Below are positions 36,801-48,800 of a stretch of DNA of 64,000 nt, piece after piece (within the stretch, counting starts at the first letter, position 1; each line of letters opens with the position of its first letter). The notes beneath the pieces were generated by a model. That model searched no databases. It was not told the origin of the DNA and saw nothing but the letters and a program-made list of their open reading frames with translations. Origin of the DNA: Pseudoips prasinana (Eukaryota > Arthropoda > Insecta > Lepidoptera > Nolidae); assembly GCA_951640165.1 (NCBI GenBank), contig OX621265.1, positions 22,395,001 through 22,459,000 on the forward strand. Direction: 5' to 3'. A program made the position numbers and the translations under genes.

Positions 36801-39800
36801 ATTTATAAAGTTTATGGCGGGTAAAACCGCGGGGCACAGCCAGTACCTATATAAGTTGTTGAGGAAAATTGTAAAACATGTATTTTTCCTTTTAGTATCG
36901 TTCAGCACTAAAGCGTTGAAATATAACGCTGAAAGTAATCACACTAATATTATAAAGGCGAAAGTTTGTGAGTGTGTATGTTTGTTACTTCTTCACGCCT
37001 AAACGGCTGGAGCGATTTTAATGAAATTTGGTATGGAGTTAGCTGTCACCCTGGATTAACTCATAGGCTATAATTATATATAGGTTATAGGAACGAAGTT
37101 CCTTATCTCGCGTTGTGAAAGGGGGCTAGACGGAAAAAATTGTTACGAAAAGTTGTCACGACACTTTTTGCAGCTGTGCGACTTGCGCATGTTTCTCTGT
37201 CTCTCTCTATCTCTCTCTCTTATAGAAAGCAAGCCAGATATTTTCATTTCTATTTCGCATTGAACAGTGTGGTGTCGCGACGATTATTTTTATTGAGTGT
37301 ATACAGGTTTTTTGTACATAATAAATAATAAGAAATAACTTCGTTCCATCCGGGTGTCCCTTGACACCTCTCAAGTTTTTATAGTTACTTTGTTATCGTA
37401 TGGGCAATGTTTACCCTAGTGTCAGACTTGTTCAAGCCGCCCAGTTGGCCTCTGATGTGGCTTAACGACTGTTGCCTAATGGCTATAGCATTTATTATTA
37501 TTTGAACTGAAGCGAAATGTTATGATTGTATGTACAATTGTAGTGTTGAATACACACCTATGATAGCATTGTACAGCGGGGGAACAGTTCTCAATGAACT
37601 TAACGGCGATGGTGTAGTCAGTGGGTAGCGGCAAGTCGGAACACACGGTGTCGGTGAACCCCTGCAAATTATATAAGTACCATTTGAAAAAAACATAAAT
37701 CCTAATCAAAACCAATATGAATAAACTGTGATGGAACTGTACAGGAAGTATTCACAATACAAATACTCTTTATTGTACACCAAGATTTACATTTAAAGTA
37801 AACAGTTATATTAAATATGGTACAGTGGGCGGTCTTATCGCTAACTGCTATCTCTTCCAGACAACCTTAGGATGGACAAAATCAGCAAGAAGAACAATTA
37901 AACGAGTGATAGGGGTGTAGCAATTTAAGAAAGAAATAGTAAATATTAATAGACTAGTCTAGTAGGTTAAGAGCGAAAAGTACGAAAATAATCATGAAGT
38001 AACGCCTACAGCTCGTAGGTATTATATATATATATATATATTTATAATCATAATATATTTACATATTAATATGTAATATAAATTTATTAATATATATTAT
38101 ATACAACATACATATAACAAATAAATACTTATATAAATACATACATTCTATTAGTGATAGGAGATGACGGTAACACTGTTATTATGCAATAATTTATTTC
38201 GCACTGAATAAAAACAGATTAGGTGTTCGGAGCTACGCAATCGGACAAGTCAGCATTTTCCATAAGTGCATCGCAAGTACATCAGTACGCGTTTACTTTC
38301 ATAAATTCATAACAATTTTAAGTCGACGATCAACCAGCGGCCGAGTTCAACTATCATTTAACCATTGCATTTATATAACCATTTACCATAAACCTATTAG
38401 AGTACCATAAGTAATAAGTTTTTAGTGATAAATGTTTTACCATAGTTTAATCAATAAATATTATTTCTTCATATATTATTTCTGGTCTATCAATTCATCG
38501 CATAAAATAGTTAGCTCGCAACTCGCTATATGGTCCTTCGAGCCGGATATTCACTAACAATTCAAAAATCGCGTAACGTACTTTTACTTTATTCTCTTAG
38601 GAAGACCAACAACATTTAACAACAAAATGTTTAGGATAGGTACTCGTAGGCAAAGCCATTAAGTGGAGACCTGTCTCCATGAGTAAAATCCTGACAAAAA
38701 AATATGTATTGTGTAGAATTTTTAAAACTTATAGAAGACGAACTATCTCAATAATTATTATGTTATTATATAAAACCACAAAGGTATAGAATAATATATA
38801 AATATCTCAACAACTAACACACTGGCATCCGATCCCAAAGCACACCGAGCCTGTATGTACTTCGGCAACCAGACAACTGGCACACATGCTTATATATTTC
38901 TAAATGCACACATATTATAGATATTATTTATACATACATACATACATACATAGACTCACGCCTGTTTCCCAGAGGGGTAGGCAGAGACAACGGATTTCCA
39001 TTTGTCACGATCTTTGCATACTTCTTTTGCCTCGGTTACTGTCATTATATTCTTCATACATGCTCGCCGGTTTAGGGTACTTCTGACCTGCCCTTTCTTG
39101 AGAACGTCTCCAATTTTGTCAGAGAATGTTCGACGTGGTCTTCCCCTTCCGGTTGTCGCATTCACACAGGCCAGGTATACTTCTTTTGTCAATCTTCTTT
39201 CATTCATCCTTTCTAAATGGCCAAACCATCTCAGCATGCCTTTTTCAATCTTTGTGACTACATCCTCTTTCACACCACAACGTTCTCTTACATCAGTATT
39301 TCGAATTCTGTCTCTCAAAGTCACACCACACATACTTCTTAGAGCTCTCATTTCCACTGCATTTATTTTACTTTCATTCTTTTTTGCCATACCCAACTTT
39401 CACTTCCATACATTAAAGTTGGCACTAACACTCCATCGTGCACGGCTAGTCGAGCCTTCTTTGATACTTGCCGGCTACTCATAAAGGCGTGTAGTGCCCC
39501 ATTCACTCTGTTCCCCGCATTTACTCTTCTAACAATATCATTTTCATATTTCCCATCTCTCGTAAACAAAGTTCCCAAATATACAAACTCATTCACCTGT
39601 TCGACTTTCTCTCCTCCAATCACAATATCACACGCTGTCGTGTATTCATCCCTCTCAAATACCATTACTTTCGTCTTACCTACATTCATTTTCATCCCTT
39701 TCCTTTCAAAAGATTTATGCATACTTGTTACCATCACCTGCAACTCGTACGCCGATGATGCAAGTAAAACTTGATCATCAGCGTAAAGCAGACATTTGAT

Positions 39801-42800
39801 GAGTAACTCATTCATCCTTACACCGCATTCACTTTCTTTCAAATCTTTTAAACAGCTATCCATGAATAGGTTAAACAACCACGGTGACGCTACACATCCC
39901 TGTCTAACCCCCTTTTGGATGCTAAACCACTCGGTGTAGTAATAATAATAATAAAAATATATTGTCGTCATTGATAAACAAACGAAAAAGACATCCTTTG
40001 TGGATATAACAATACCGTATGATGAAAACATATCTAACGCAGAAAAAGAAAAAATTTCAAAATACCTTGATCTGAGTTTTGAATATGCACAAATTTGGAG
40101 AACCGAAAGACCTGCGATCATACCTATTGTTATATCCACAAATAGAGTTATTCCTAAATCCCTGAAAATCAACCTTGCAAGTTTAGGGCTTGATATCTGG
40201 CTGGAGAGTTACGTGCAGAAGGCGGTTCTGCTGGCGAATGCTAGGATTGTGCGGAAATTCCTCTCCATGTAGCCCAAATATTGTATAAGTTGTATTTGTG
40301 TTAAAATACCCTTGTATGATATCATGTAAATAATATTGGTAATAAACATGTGAGATAATAAAGCCTTTTTATTTCCTATAAACCTTAAAAAGTAATTACA
40401 AAATATTTTTATGTTTTCCTAATTCTATGTTAGTAACTCTTAAGTCTAAATGATTCTAGTGTTAGTGTTTTAATTAGAAATTTATATTATAGGAACCCCT
40501 AGATAGGGTATAGGCCTCCTCCAAATTCTTCCATTTTTTTCTGTCCTGTGCTATTTTTGTCCATTTTTTCCCCACCACCGATACTATGTCATCCGCCCAT
40601 CTTCTTTGTGGTCGGCCCACGCTTCTTTTTCCTAGTGGGCCGGTCCATGGCGTGCTCTTGAGAGTCCATCGCTGGTCTATGCATCTCGCTACATGGCCGG
40701 CCCAGCCCCATTTAAGTGTTAGTGCTTGGTGTAGCGCGTCTGTCAGTTTCGTCTTTTTTCTTATTTCTTGACTTCTTGTTTTTTGGATTTTCCTTAGGCG
40801 TAGCATGTTTCTTTCCATTGCCCGCTGACAAGTTCTTATTTTGTTAATTGTTCTGTTTGTAAACGTCCACGTCTGGGAGCCATAGGTCAGGCAGGGCAGT
40901 ATACAAGTGTCCATGATGATCTTTTTCATGTTTAGGTCATAGTTGCCCTTTAGTATTTCTTTGTGGGCCCAGTATTTGTTCCAGCTGCACGTGACTCTTC
41001 TATTGACCTCGTCTTCGGTATTTGCTTTAAAAAACGATACTTGCTTTCCTAAGTATATGTACTGCTCTACATACTCAAGTTCGTCTCCCTCTAGCATAAT
41101 TTTTCCTTTTTTGTCATTTGTCATTATTTTTGTTTTGCTAAAGTTCATATGTAGTCCTACATGTTTGCTTTCTGTATTTAGTTGGGATATCATATTTTGT
41201 AGCTTCTTATGAGTTTCAGCGAAAATTACGATATCGTCAGCAAATCTTAGATGGGTGAGACGTTCGTTGTTGATGGGGATGCCTTCCGAAATCCAATTCA
41301 GTTTGGAAAATATGCACTGCAAGACAGCTATAAACAGTTTTGGAGATAGTGGGTCTCCCTGTCTAACGCCTCGGGCTATTTTGATTTCGTCACCTCGACA
41401 TTTTAGCTTGACTCTGCTCACACTGTTTTTATATATGTTTATTAGAGTTCTAATTATTATTGGATCTATGTTGCAGTTGTGTAAAGCTTGCCAGATAGAG
41501 TTGTGATAAAGACTGTCAAATGCTTTTGTGTAGTCGATGAAACCTATTTGTTGTTGAATTCAGAGTATTTTTCTATAACTTGTTCTAGTGTATGGATGTG
41601 GTCCATCGTCGAAAATCCTCGACGAAAACCTGCTTGTTCTACCGGTTGTTCACTGTCTATTTTTGAGCAAATTTTGTTATGAATTATTGAGCTAAATAAC
41701 TTGTACACGCTTGATATCAGGCTAATCGGGCGGTAGTTAGCGATGTCCAGTGGGTTTCCTTTTTTATATAGCAATATTATGTCTGATTTTTTCCACTGCT
41801 CTGGTATTACACCTGTTCTTAGAACCAGATTGAATATGCGTGTCAGAGGTCCGAAGAGTAGTTTTGCTCCTTCTATCAATGCCTCGTTCTTTAGACCATC
41901 GGGCCCAGGACTCTTCTCACGCTTCAATTTTTTTATGTTCTCTAGGACTTCGCGTACGTTTATAATGGTTGTTTCACTGATGTCTGTCTGTAGCCCATTA
42001 TTTTTAATGAACAGAGTAGTGTCTTTAGTCTTATTAGCATATAGGTCTTTATAGAAGTTTGTGGCGCAGGATATTAAGTCTTTTCTTGATTTTGTTTCGT
42101 GTTGTCCTTTTTTTAAGCTCTTAATCGAGTCTGTGTGATTGATTAATTGTTTGTGAGCTCTTTTGGCACTTCTGTATTGCGTTATACTATTTTCAATGAC
42201 TTTTTGACTGTGCCGCTTGTAGTAGTTTATTGATTTGCTAGCTCGTTTGAATAGAACTGATAACTCTTTTTTCATTTCTTGTGATTTGTTTTTGGTTTTT
42301 ATGAGTTCACTACGGCGTTGAATCAAAAGTTTGGTTGATTCGCTGAAGAAGTAACTCGTATATTCATTGATCTTGTTAGTGGTCTCCGATTTTAAGCCAT
42401 TTTTAGGTAGAGTTCAAATTTATTATAGGTTTCTTGTATGTTGTCTTCGTTAAAGTAATTAGCGTCAGTTAAGTTACTTTCCAGTTTACAAAGGTACGTT
42501 TTTATTTCTTCGTCTGTTTTCAGCGTTGACACCGCGTTCTGAAAGTGCCTTCTTGGCTTTTTATGGTTTTTCATGAAAAGTGTAGCTCTTACTATTCGAT
42601 GGTCTGATGGGAAATCTACGTTGCTTAGAACCTCTATGTTTGTTATATTTTTTGGATTATTAGACATTATTAAATCAAGTTCGTTTTTGTTTTTTCATCG
42701 GGAGAAATCCATGTCCATCTTTGGTTGTTTTTCTTTTTAAAGTGCGTATTCATGATGGATAGTTTGTAGTCAAAAGCATATTGTACCAGTCTTTCTCCTC

Positions 42801-45800
42801 TCGTATTTCTTTTACCAAACCCATATTTTCCCATGATAAGATTTTCGTTGCTTTTTGGTTTTCCTATCTTGGCATTGAAATCTCCTATTATCATGATGTT
42901 TTTGCAGTTTCCTAGTAAATTGTGAGCATCTTGTAGTGTGTGATAGAATTTTTCTATGTCGTCTTCATCTGAGTCTGTCGTTGGTGCGTAGACTTGGATA
43001 ATTGACAGGTCATTATTCCCGAATTCTAGCTGAATCAATGCAACTCGTTCCGATAGTCCGCAGAAATTTGTTATATTTTTCTTGTATTCTTTCTTTATGA
43101 GAAATCCCACACCGTATTGGCCGGGTGTTTCACCCACGTAGCATAGTACGTGCTCGTTATACTCTTCTATTTTATTTCCCATTCTTCTTATTTCTGCAAG
43201 GCCTAATATGTCTATGTTTATGTTCTGGATAGCGTGCATAAGCTCAAAGTATTTTTCGGTGGTCGGGAGTGTTCTGACGTTATATGTTGCAATTTTTAAG
43301 TTATTATTTGAATTTCTTGTTTTAAGTATATTTGGAGGGTTTTGGTCGTGATCTTCCACGGTGACCAGCCGGGTTGGAAGATGTTTATTCTTAGTTGTTT
43401 GTTTTCCATAGTTTTTATAATCTCTCGGTGTATGACCCGTTAATCCTCACGCAAGCTCTGGAATCCCTATAAAGAGATTTCAGTGCTTGAACAAGGTTGT
43501 CGTTCATCCCATACATGGACAGTACCGACCATAGTTCACTCCTCAACACTCTATCGTAGGCCTTTTCTAAGTCTACGAAGGCACAGTAAACCTTTTGGTT
43601 TTTGCCCAAAAACTTCTCTAATATGCTTCGCAGAGAAAATACCTGATCCGTGCATCCCATTTTTTTCTGAAAACCCGCCTGTGCATCCCATATTTTCGCA
43701 TCGGTTTCTTTCACAACTCTTTCAACCAATACTTTTGCATACAACTTACCAACGACGCTGAGCAGACTAATGCCCCTATAGTTTTTACAGTCTTGCCTTT
43801 CCCTTTGTAATAGCGGTACGATGACAGCCTTGCACCAATCACTTGGCACTTGGCCGGTGGTATAGGATAGATTGAAAAGGCTGCACAGCTGACTCGCTAT
43901 AACGCCATGTCCAGCCTTCAGCATCTCGGAAGTTATCCTGTCATACCCTGGTGACTTACCTGATTTCATACCCTTAATAACGCTTAGTCTCGCTTGTGCA
44001 GTGTTTCGGTGCGGACGCGTTTTACGTAATCCGTGTTGATTAGCGCGGCGCGAGCTGTCGCTCGTAATTACTCGCCATGAGTACTGTACTTGTGGCAAAT
44101 GAGCTGCTGGCGTTCTTGCAGCAGAAGCTGGATGTGATGGACGAGGTGTCCGCTATCCAGATCTGCGCAACGAACTTCAGCGAGGACGACATAGCTGCTG
44201 CCAAGCTGATGCTGTACGACGTGCTGAACAAGCGCGATCAGATGGTGTCCCGCCGGCGTGACGGGACTAAGAAGAGCTTGGAAGACATCATCAAGCTGTT
44301 CAAGGAGACCGACCCGGACGACGTGCCGACGTTTGTGGCGAAGGAGCTTCACAAGCTTCCCCCCGTCACTTTCGACCACGTCGATGTCACGAGCCTTTTG
44401 AAGGACATTGTCTTTTTGAAGGCCAGACTCGTGGATGTGCAGGTGAAATTAGACACATCCCAGAACACCGTCGCCGATTTGCGCAAGGAAGTTGACGAGT
44501 TGCGCAAGACCGTGGCGGTAACTAGGTCACCAGTCGATGCGTCAAACGTAAACACGCGTCGCGGAGCTGCGCTCGACATGTCGTCATCGAGTTCCGCGTC
44601 AGCAGTTTCGTCGCCAGCGCACCCACCGATTGCTGAGCCTGCGAAGTGCCCCTCCCGCGCGCCCCGCAGCTCTGTGCCTGTTGCCGCGGCTCCTCCACGC
44701 ACCGCCGCTCGAGCCCCTCGCCCCGCCCCGCTGCCAGTACTTGCAGCCACAGCAAAACCATTCCAAAAGGATTTTGCTACTGTCACTGCGAGCGTCCCTA
44801 GCGCTGCCAGTTTGAAGCCTGGGCCATATAAGGCAACGAAGAAGGCTGATGATGATGATGGGTTCGTGACGGTGCAAAGGAGGAAGCGCCGAATGCGAAC
44901 CAACAAGAACCGCTGCGGCAACGCTCCTACGGAGCCCAACACGAGTCTGCGTGCCGCCAAGCCGAATACACCGGTGTATATCTCCCGCCTGCACTACACC
45001 ACGAAGGCGGAGGACATCGTGGAGTACGTGCGCCAGAAGATCAAGTACACGCCGAGGGTGCAGTTACTGGAGTCGCGCCGGAACGTTAACTTTAAGGTGT
45101 TCGTGGTGCGAGTACCGAATTGCTTTCTGCCCCGCGTCATGGATGAGGACTTTTGGCCGCAGGACGTGGTGTTCCGTCGCTTCCGCGGACAAGTGCCACA
45201 GGACAGCGCAAAGACAATAAGTGCAAAGTGAAGTGTTACTAACATAGTCTTAAGCCCTATATACTAACACTTTTTGTATATATTTTATATATGTTAGTCT
45301 GTAAGGTATATATCTATGGGCCATTAGATGCCTGATAATAAATGATTATTATTATTATTATTATTATTAATAGCTTTCACAATCTCATCCATACCAATGT
45401 CATCTTTACATTTGTTCTTGTCTATACTTAGTGAACTACGTCTCTACTCTCTGTTACACCTCTTTCATAAAAACTTTCAAAATACTCCTTCCAACGTTTT
45501 AACACGCATTCTTCCCCTTTCACTATATTTCCATCTTGGTCTCGTATGGATTTCAGTTCTGAGGTTTGAGTTATGCCTCTTACTGATCTAACGGATTTCC
45601 AGAAAAACTTAATGTTCGTCTGAAAATCCTTAGACAACCTTCTATCAAAATTATCCTTTTGTTCATTTTTCTTTTCTTTCACCACATCCTTTACAATCCC
45701 TTTCATTTTCCTATAATCAATCCAGGCCCTTTCTATATCCTCATTCGTCGCTTTATGCATTCGTTCGTTTGCTCTGGTGGCTATTCAGTCTAACCACGCT

Positions 45801-48800
45801 TTCTTCCTTTCACATACAACTTTTTGTACACTTTTATCCCACCCAATATTCTTCATCTTTCTTCCTCTTCTTCTCTTTATTACACATACTTCACCAGCTA
45901 CACTCACCACACCTTTTTTGACTACCTTCCATAGCTCTTCTACTTCTCTTATGTCTTCAGATCCCTCAAACTTCTCAACCAACTTACTTTTGTACTCATC
46001 TGCCACTTCTTCCTCTTGCAGTTCCTCTACTTTTATTCTCTCTAGTACACTTTTAGTCTCAGGGATTCGATGGCGCCATCCTTTGAATAGACCACTTATT
46101 CGGCTCATTACCAGAAAGTGGTCTGTATGGATTGCGGTCCCACGATAGACTCTTGTGTCTAGAACATTCTTTCTCAGTCTTTCATCTACAATCATAAAGT
46201 CAATCATACTCTTTCTCACATTTTTCCTCTCTCGTGTAAACGTATGGATTCTTTTATGTTCAAACATAGTATTTGTAACACAAAGACCCCATTCCAAACA
46301 TATCTCAAGCAGACTGTACCCATTATCATTCTCACTCTCGTCACCGAATTGACCTAGTACTCTTTCAAAACCATCACGTTTTACCCCAACCCATCCATTA
46401 AAATCACCTAACATTATTACTCTTTCATTATACTGACTTAACTGCAACACATCTCTCAGGGTCTACCAGAATGCCTTTCTTTCCTCTTGTTTTCGCTGTA
46501 TTACAACTGCACCCATATCTACAGGAGCGTACACTCCTACTAGGAAGATACGGGTCATACCAACTTTCATTCTCAACCACATTACTCTTGCATTCACGCA
46601 TTCGAACTCAGTCACACACTCAGACATACTTGTGGAAAAAATGAGACCCACACCTTGGCAAGCTCGGGTGGTGTTCGGTACTCCAGACCAATACGCCGTG
46701 TATAGTCCGTGTTTTGTAGTATCACACCCTTTCCGCTTCGTCTCATTCACACACAACACATCGATCCGCTTTTCACTCATCAGCTGACATACTTCGTCCA
46801 TCTTACCTTCTATTCCTCCTCCAACATTCAACGTAGCAAAACGGCTCTCCGTTGACCACTTTTCGCCTCTCTGGGAAACGAGACGTGACGGGTGGCGGAC
46901 CGCGTCGCCGCCATTTAAAGGATTAAAATTAATTGTATCCATTGCGTTCCCACGAGTATTAGGGACTAAACGGTCCACCCTCGCAGAGCCCTATACGGGG
47001 GTAAGGCGGATCCATGCTGTGTCCTATGACCGCCAACATAGACACCCTCCGTTATCGACCAGAATACCCTCCGGCCAAGGATCCCTCAGCACGGGTCGGA
47101 TAACACTTTGGATCGGGGTTTTGTTTCAGGTATGCTCCCTCGGACTAAAGAAGTCACTTGTGCTCGTCCCCTGCGTCTCGGTGAGCGTACAGTAAGCCAG
47201 CTAACTCGGCCTGTGAGCGCCGCCGTTGGTATGCATAATTATGCCTACTCTTCCGCCGCCACTCTAAGTTACTATCCTGTACTGATAGTAACTATGCTAT
47301 CGTAGGGCTCTGATGAATCCTAAGATTCTAGAGCCCCCGATAGAGGCAGTTTAAGGTCATACCCGGGACCTTAAACTGCCTCTTTATGATCTACAAAAAG
47401 ATTACAGTTAAGTCACTTGTATCACTCATTAATAATTAAAAAAGCGGCCAAGTGCGAGTCGGACTCCCCCATGAAGGGTTCCATAGCAGCAAGTAACAAT
47501 ATAAAAGTTCTTGTAGTAGTTGAGTGAATGAAAGGAAAATTGCGGTTTATGATTTATGACGTATTAAAAAAAACTACTAACTAGATCTCGTTCAAACCAA
47601 TTTTCGGTGGAAGTTTGCAAAGTAATGTACATCATATATTTTATTTAGTTTTATCACTCTCTTATTTTAGACGTTACAGGGGGGAGGGGGAGGGACATTT
47701 TACCACTTTGAAATTGACTCTCGCGCAAACTAGACCTATCCATAGATATATATATTCATATATATATCCATATATATATATATTTCATTAAATCCATACA
47801 TGAGGGGTCATGTATGGATTTAATGAAAAAGAAATGTTCAGTTCTAAGTAGAACTGAAACTCATTTATTCCAATCGCTTTTTACGAGATGTCGATCTTCA
47901 GTGTGTCGCATTAGCGTGCGTTCGAACTATGATGAGTCGCAGTGCGACATTAGCGTGCGTTCGAACTATGATGAGTCGCAGTGCGACATTAGCGTGCGCT
48001 CGAACTATGATGAGTCGCAGTGCGACATTGAAGTTTAATCGCGCATCCATTTGTCGAGCTATACATACACAAAATTTAAATACTTAGGACACAATATAAT
48101 TCAGTTCTTATCTGTACACGATTTAAAGGCATGCACAGCACACACTAAACATAGGCAACGTTGACTAAAATATTGAAATATATTATATTATATATAATTG
48201 ATAATATATGTATAATATTGAAATAACCGTTGTTCACTACATAAATATGAATATATATACGGTACATACACCAAAATAACATGTTTTACACTTTTTGTCT
48301 GTCTGTTTATTCCGACTAATCTCTGAAATGACTGGACCAATTTTGACGGGGCTTTTATTGGCAGGTAGCTTATGTATTAAGGAGTATTTTAGGCTACTTT
48401 TATATTAGAAAAAAATAAAACAGGAAAAAACTAAATAAACTAATTAACATGCGGACGAAGCGCAAATAAATAAGATTGACTAATAAATGTGATCAATTAC
48501 TTTTTTTTATTCCGTATTCTGCTTTTCATGTTACTTTTTATGTCGTCTCGATGTTTATTGTTTATGGCTTGTTTTTGTAATTAGTGCAAGTTTTTAATTA
48601 ATTTCTTGTAATTAACTTCAATAATGTAAAATTTTAATGCTGTGGTCGTCCCTAAGTGTTGCAGCACTATTATTATTAAGTATGTACGTGTCTTATAACT
48701 GCATGAGTGTATGTAACGTTGACGATCCTAAAATAAATAAATAAATATATCAGAGGGCGACAAACGTGCAAGTGAGTCACCAGATGGTAAGTGATCACCG

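Larger units (their letters stand above)
29575..36843 (+). mobile_element. Helitron-like element split by a large TIR element
   Basis: The left part 29575-29803 starts TCTATGCATATAATAAAATC after an A and runs through the family body to GGGTCAACATAT. The right part 36750-36843 resumes ATATAGGCTACATATTATCA and ends in the hairpin GCGGGTAAAACCGCGGGGCA then CAGCCAG before T. Together they form the usual about 320-bp element seen at 53978-54295. The 6.9 kb between is a separate insertion with ATAT on both sides. Confidence 0.85.
39939..43423 (-). mobile_element. RTE-clade LINE B inserted in LINE A
   Basis: Flanked by 9-bp CTCGGTGTA (39930-39938 and 43424-43432). Minus strand, almost full length: endonuclease 43359-42670 ([33 protein letters not shown]), 42667-42392, RT start 42326-41544 ([20 protein letters not shown]), RT end 41421-40474 ([32 protein letters not shown]). 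Three single-base frame breaks (near 42690, 42405, 41553), otherwise well kept. The 3' tail is an ATT repeat at 39939-39953, next to an R4-like fragment. Confidence 0.87.
38934..47390 (-). mobile_element. RTE-like LINE A, split by two insertions
   Basis: The minus-strand element has a 5' UTR with hairpins (47390-46980), endonuclease 46978-45785, linker 45760-45428, RT start 44000-43415, RT end 39940-39363 and C-terminus 39396-38956, then an ATGT-repeat tail at 38934-38953. The RT frame is interrupted by LINE B plus an R4-like fragment (39939-43423; CTCGGTGTA at both sides) and by an ORF1-only retroposon (43986-45366). A short 3' end of the same family is at 49320-49385. Confidence 0.85.

Noticed and set aside
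44349..44994. Long antisense frames opposite the ORF1-like CDS
   Set aside because: They arise from GC-rich codons on the other strand; composition is Arg/Gly-rich without motifs.
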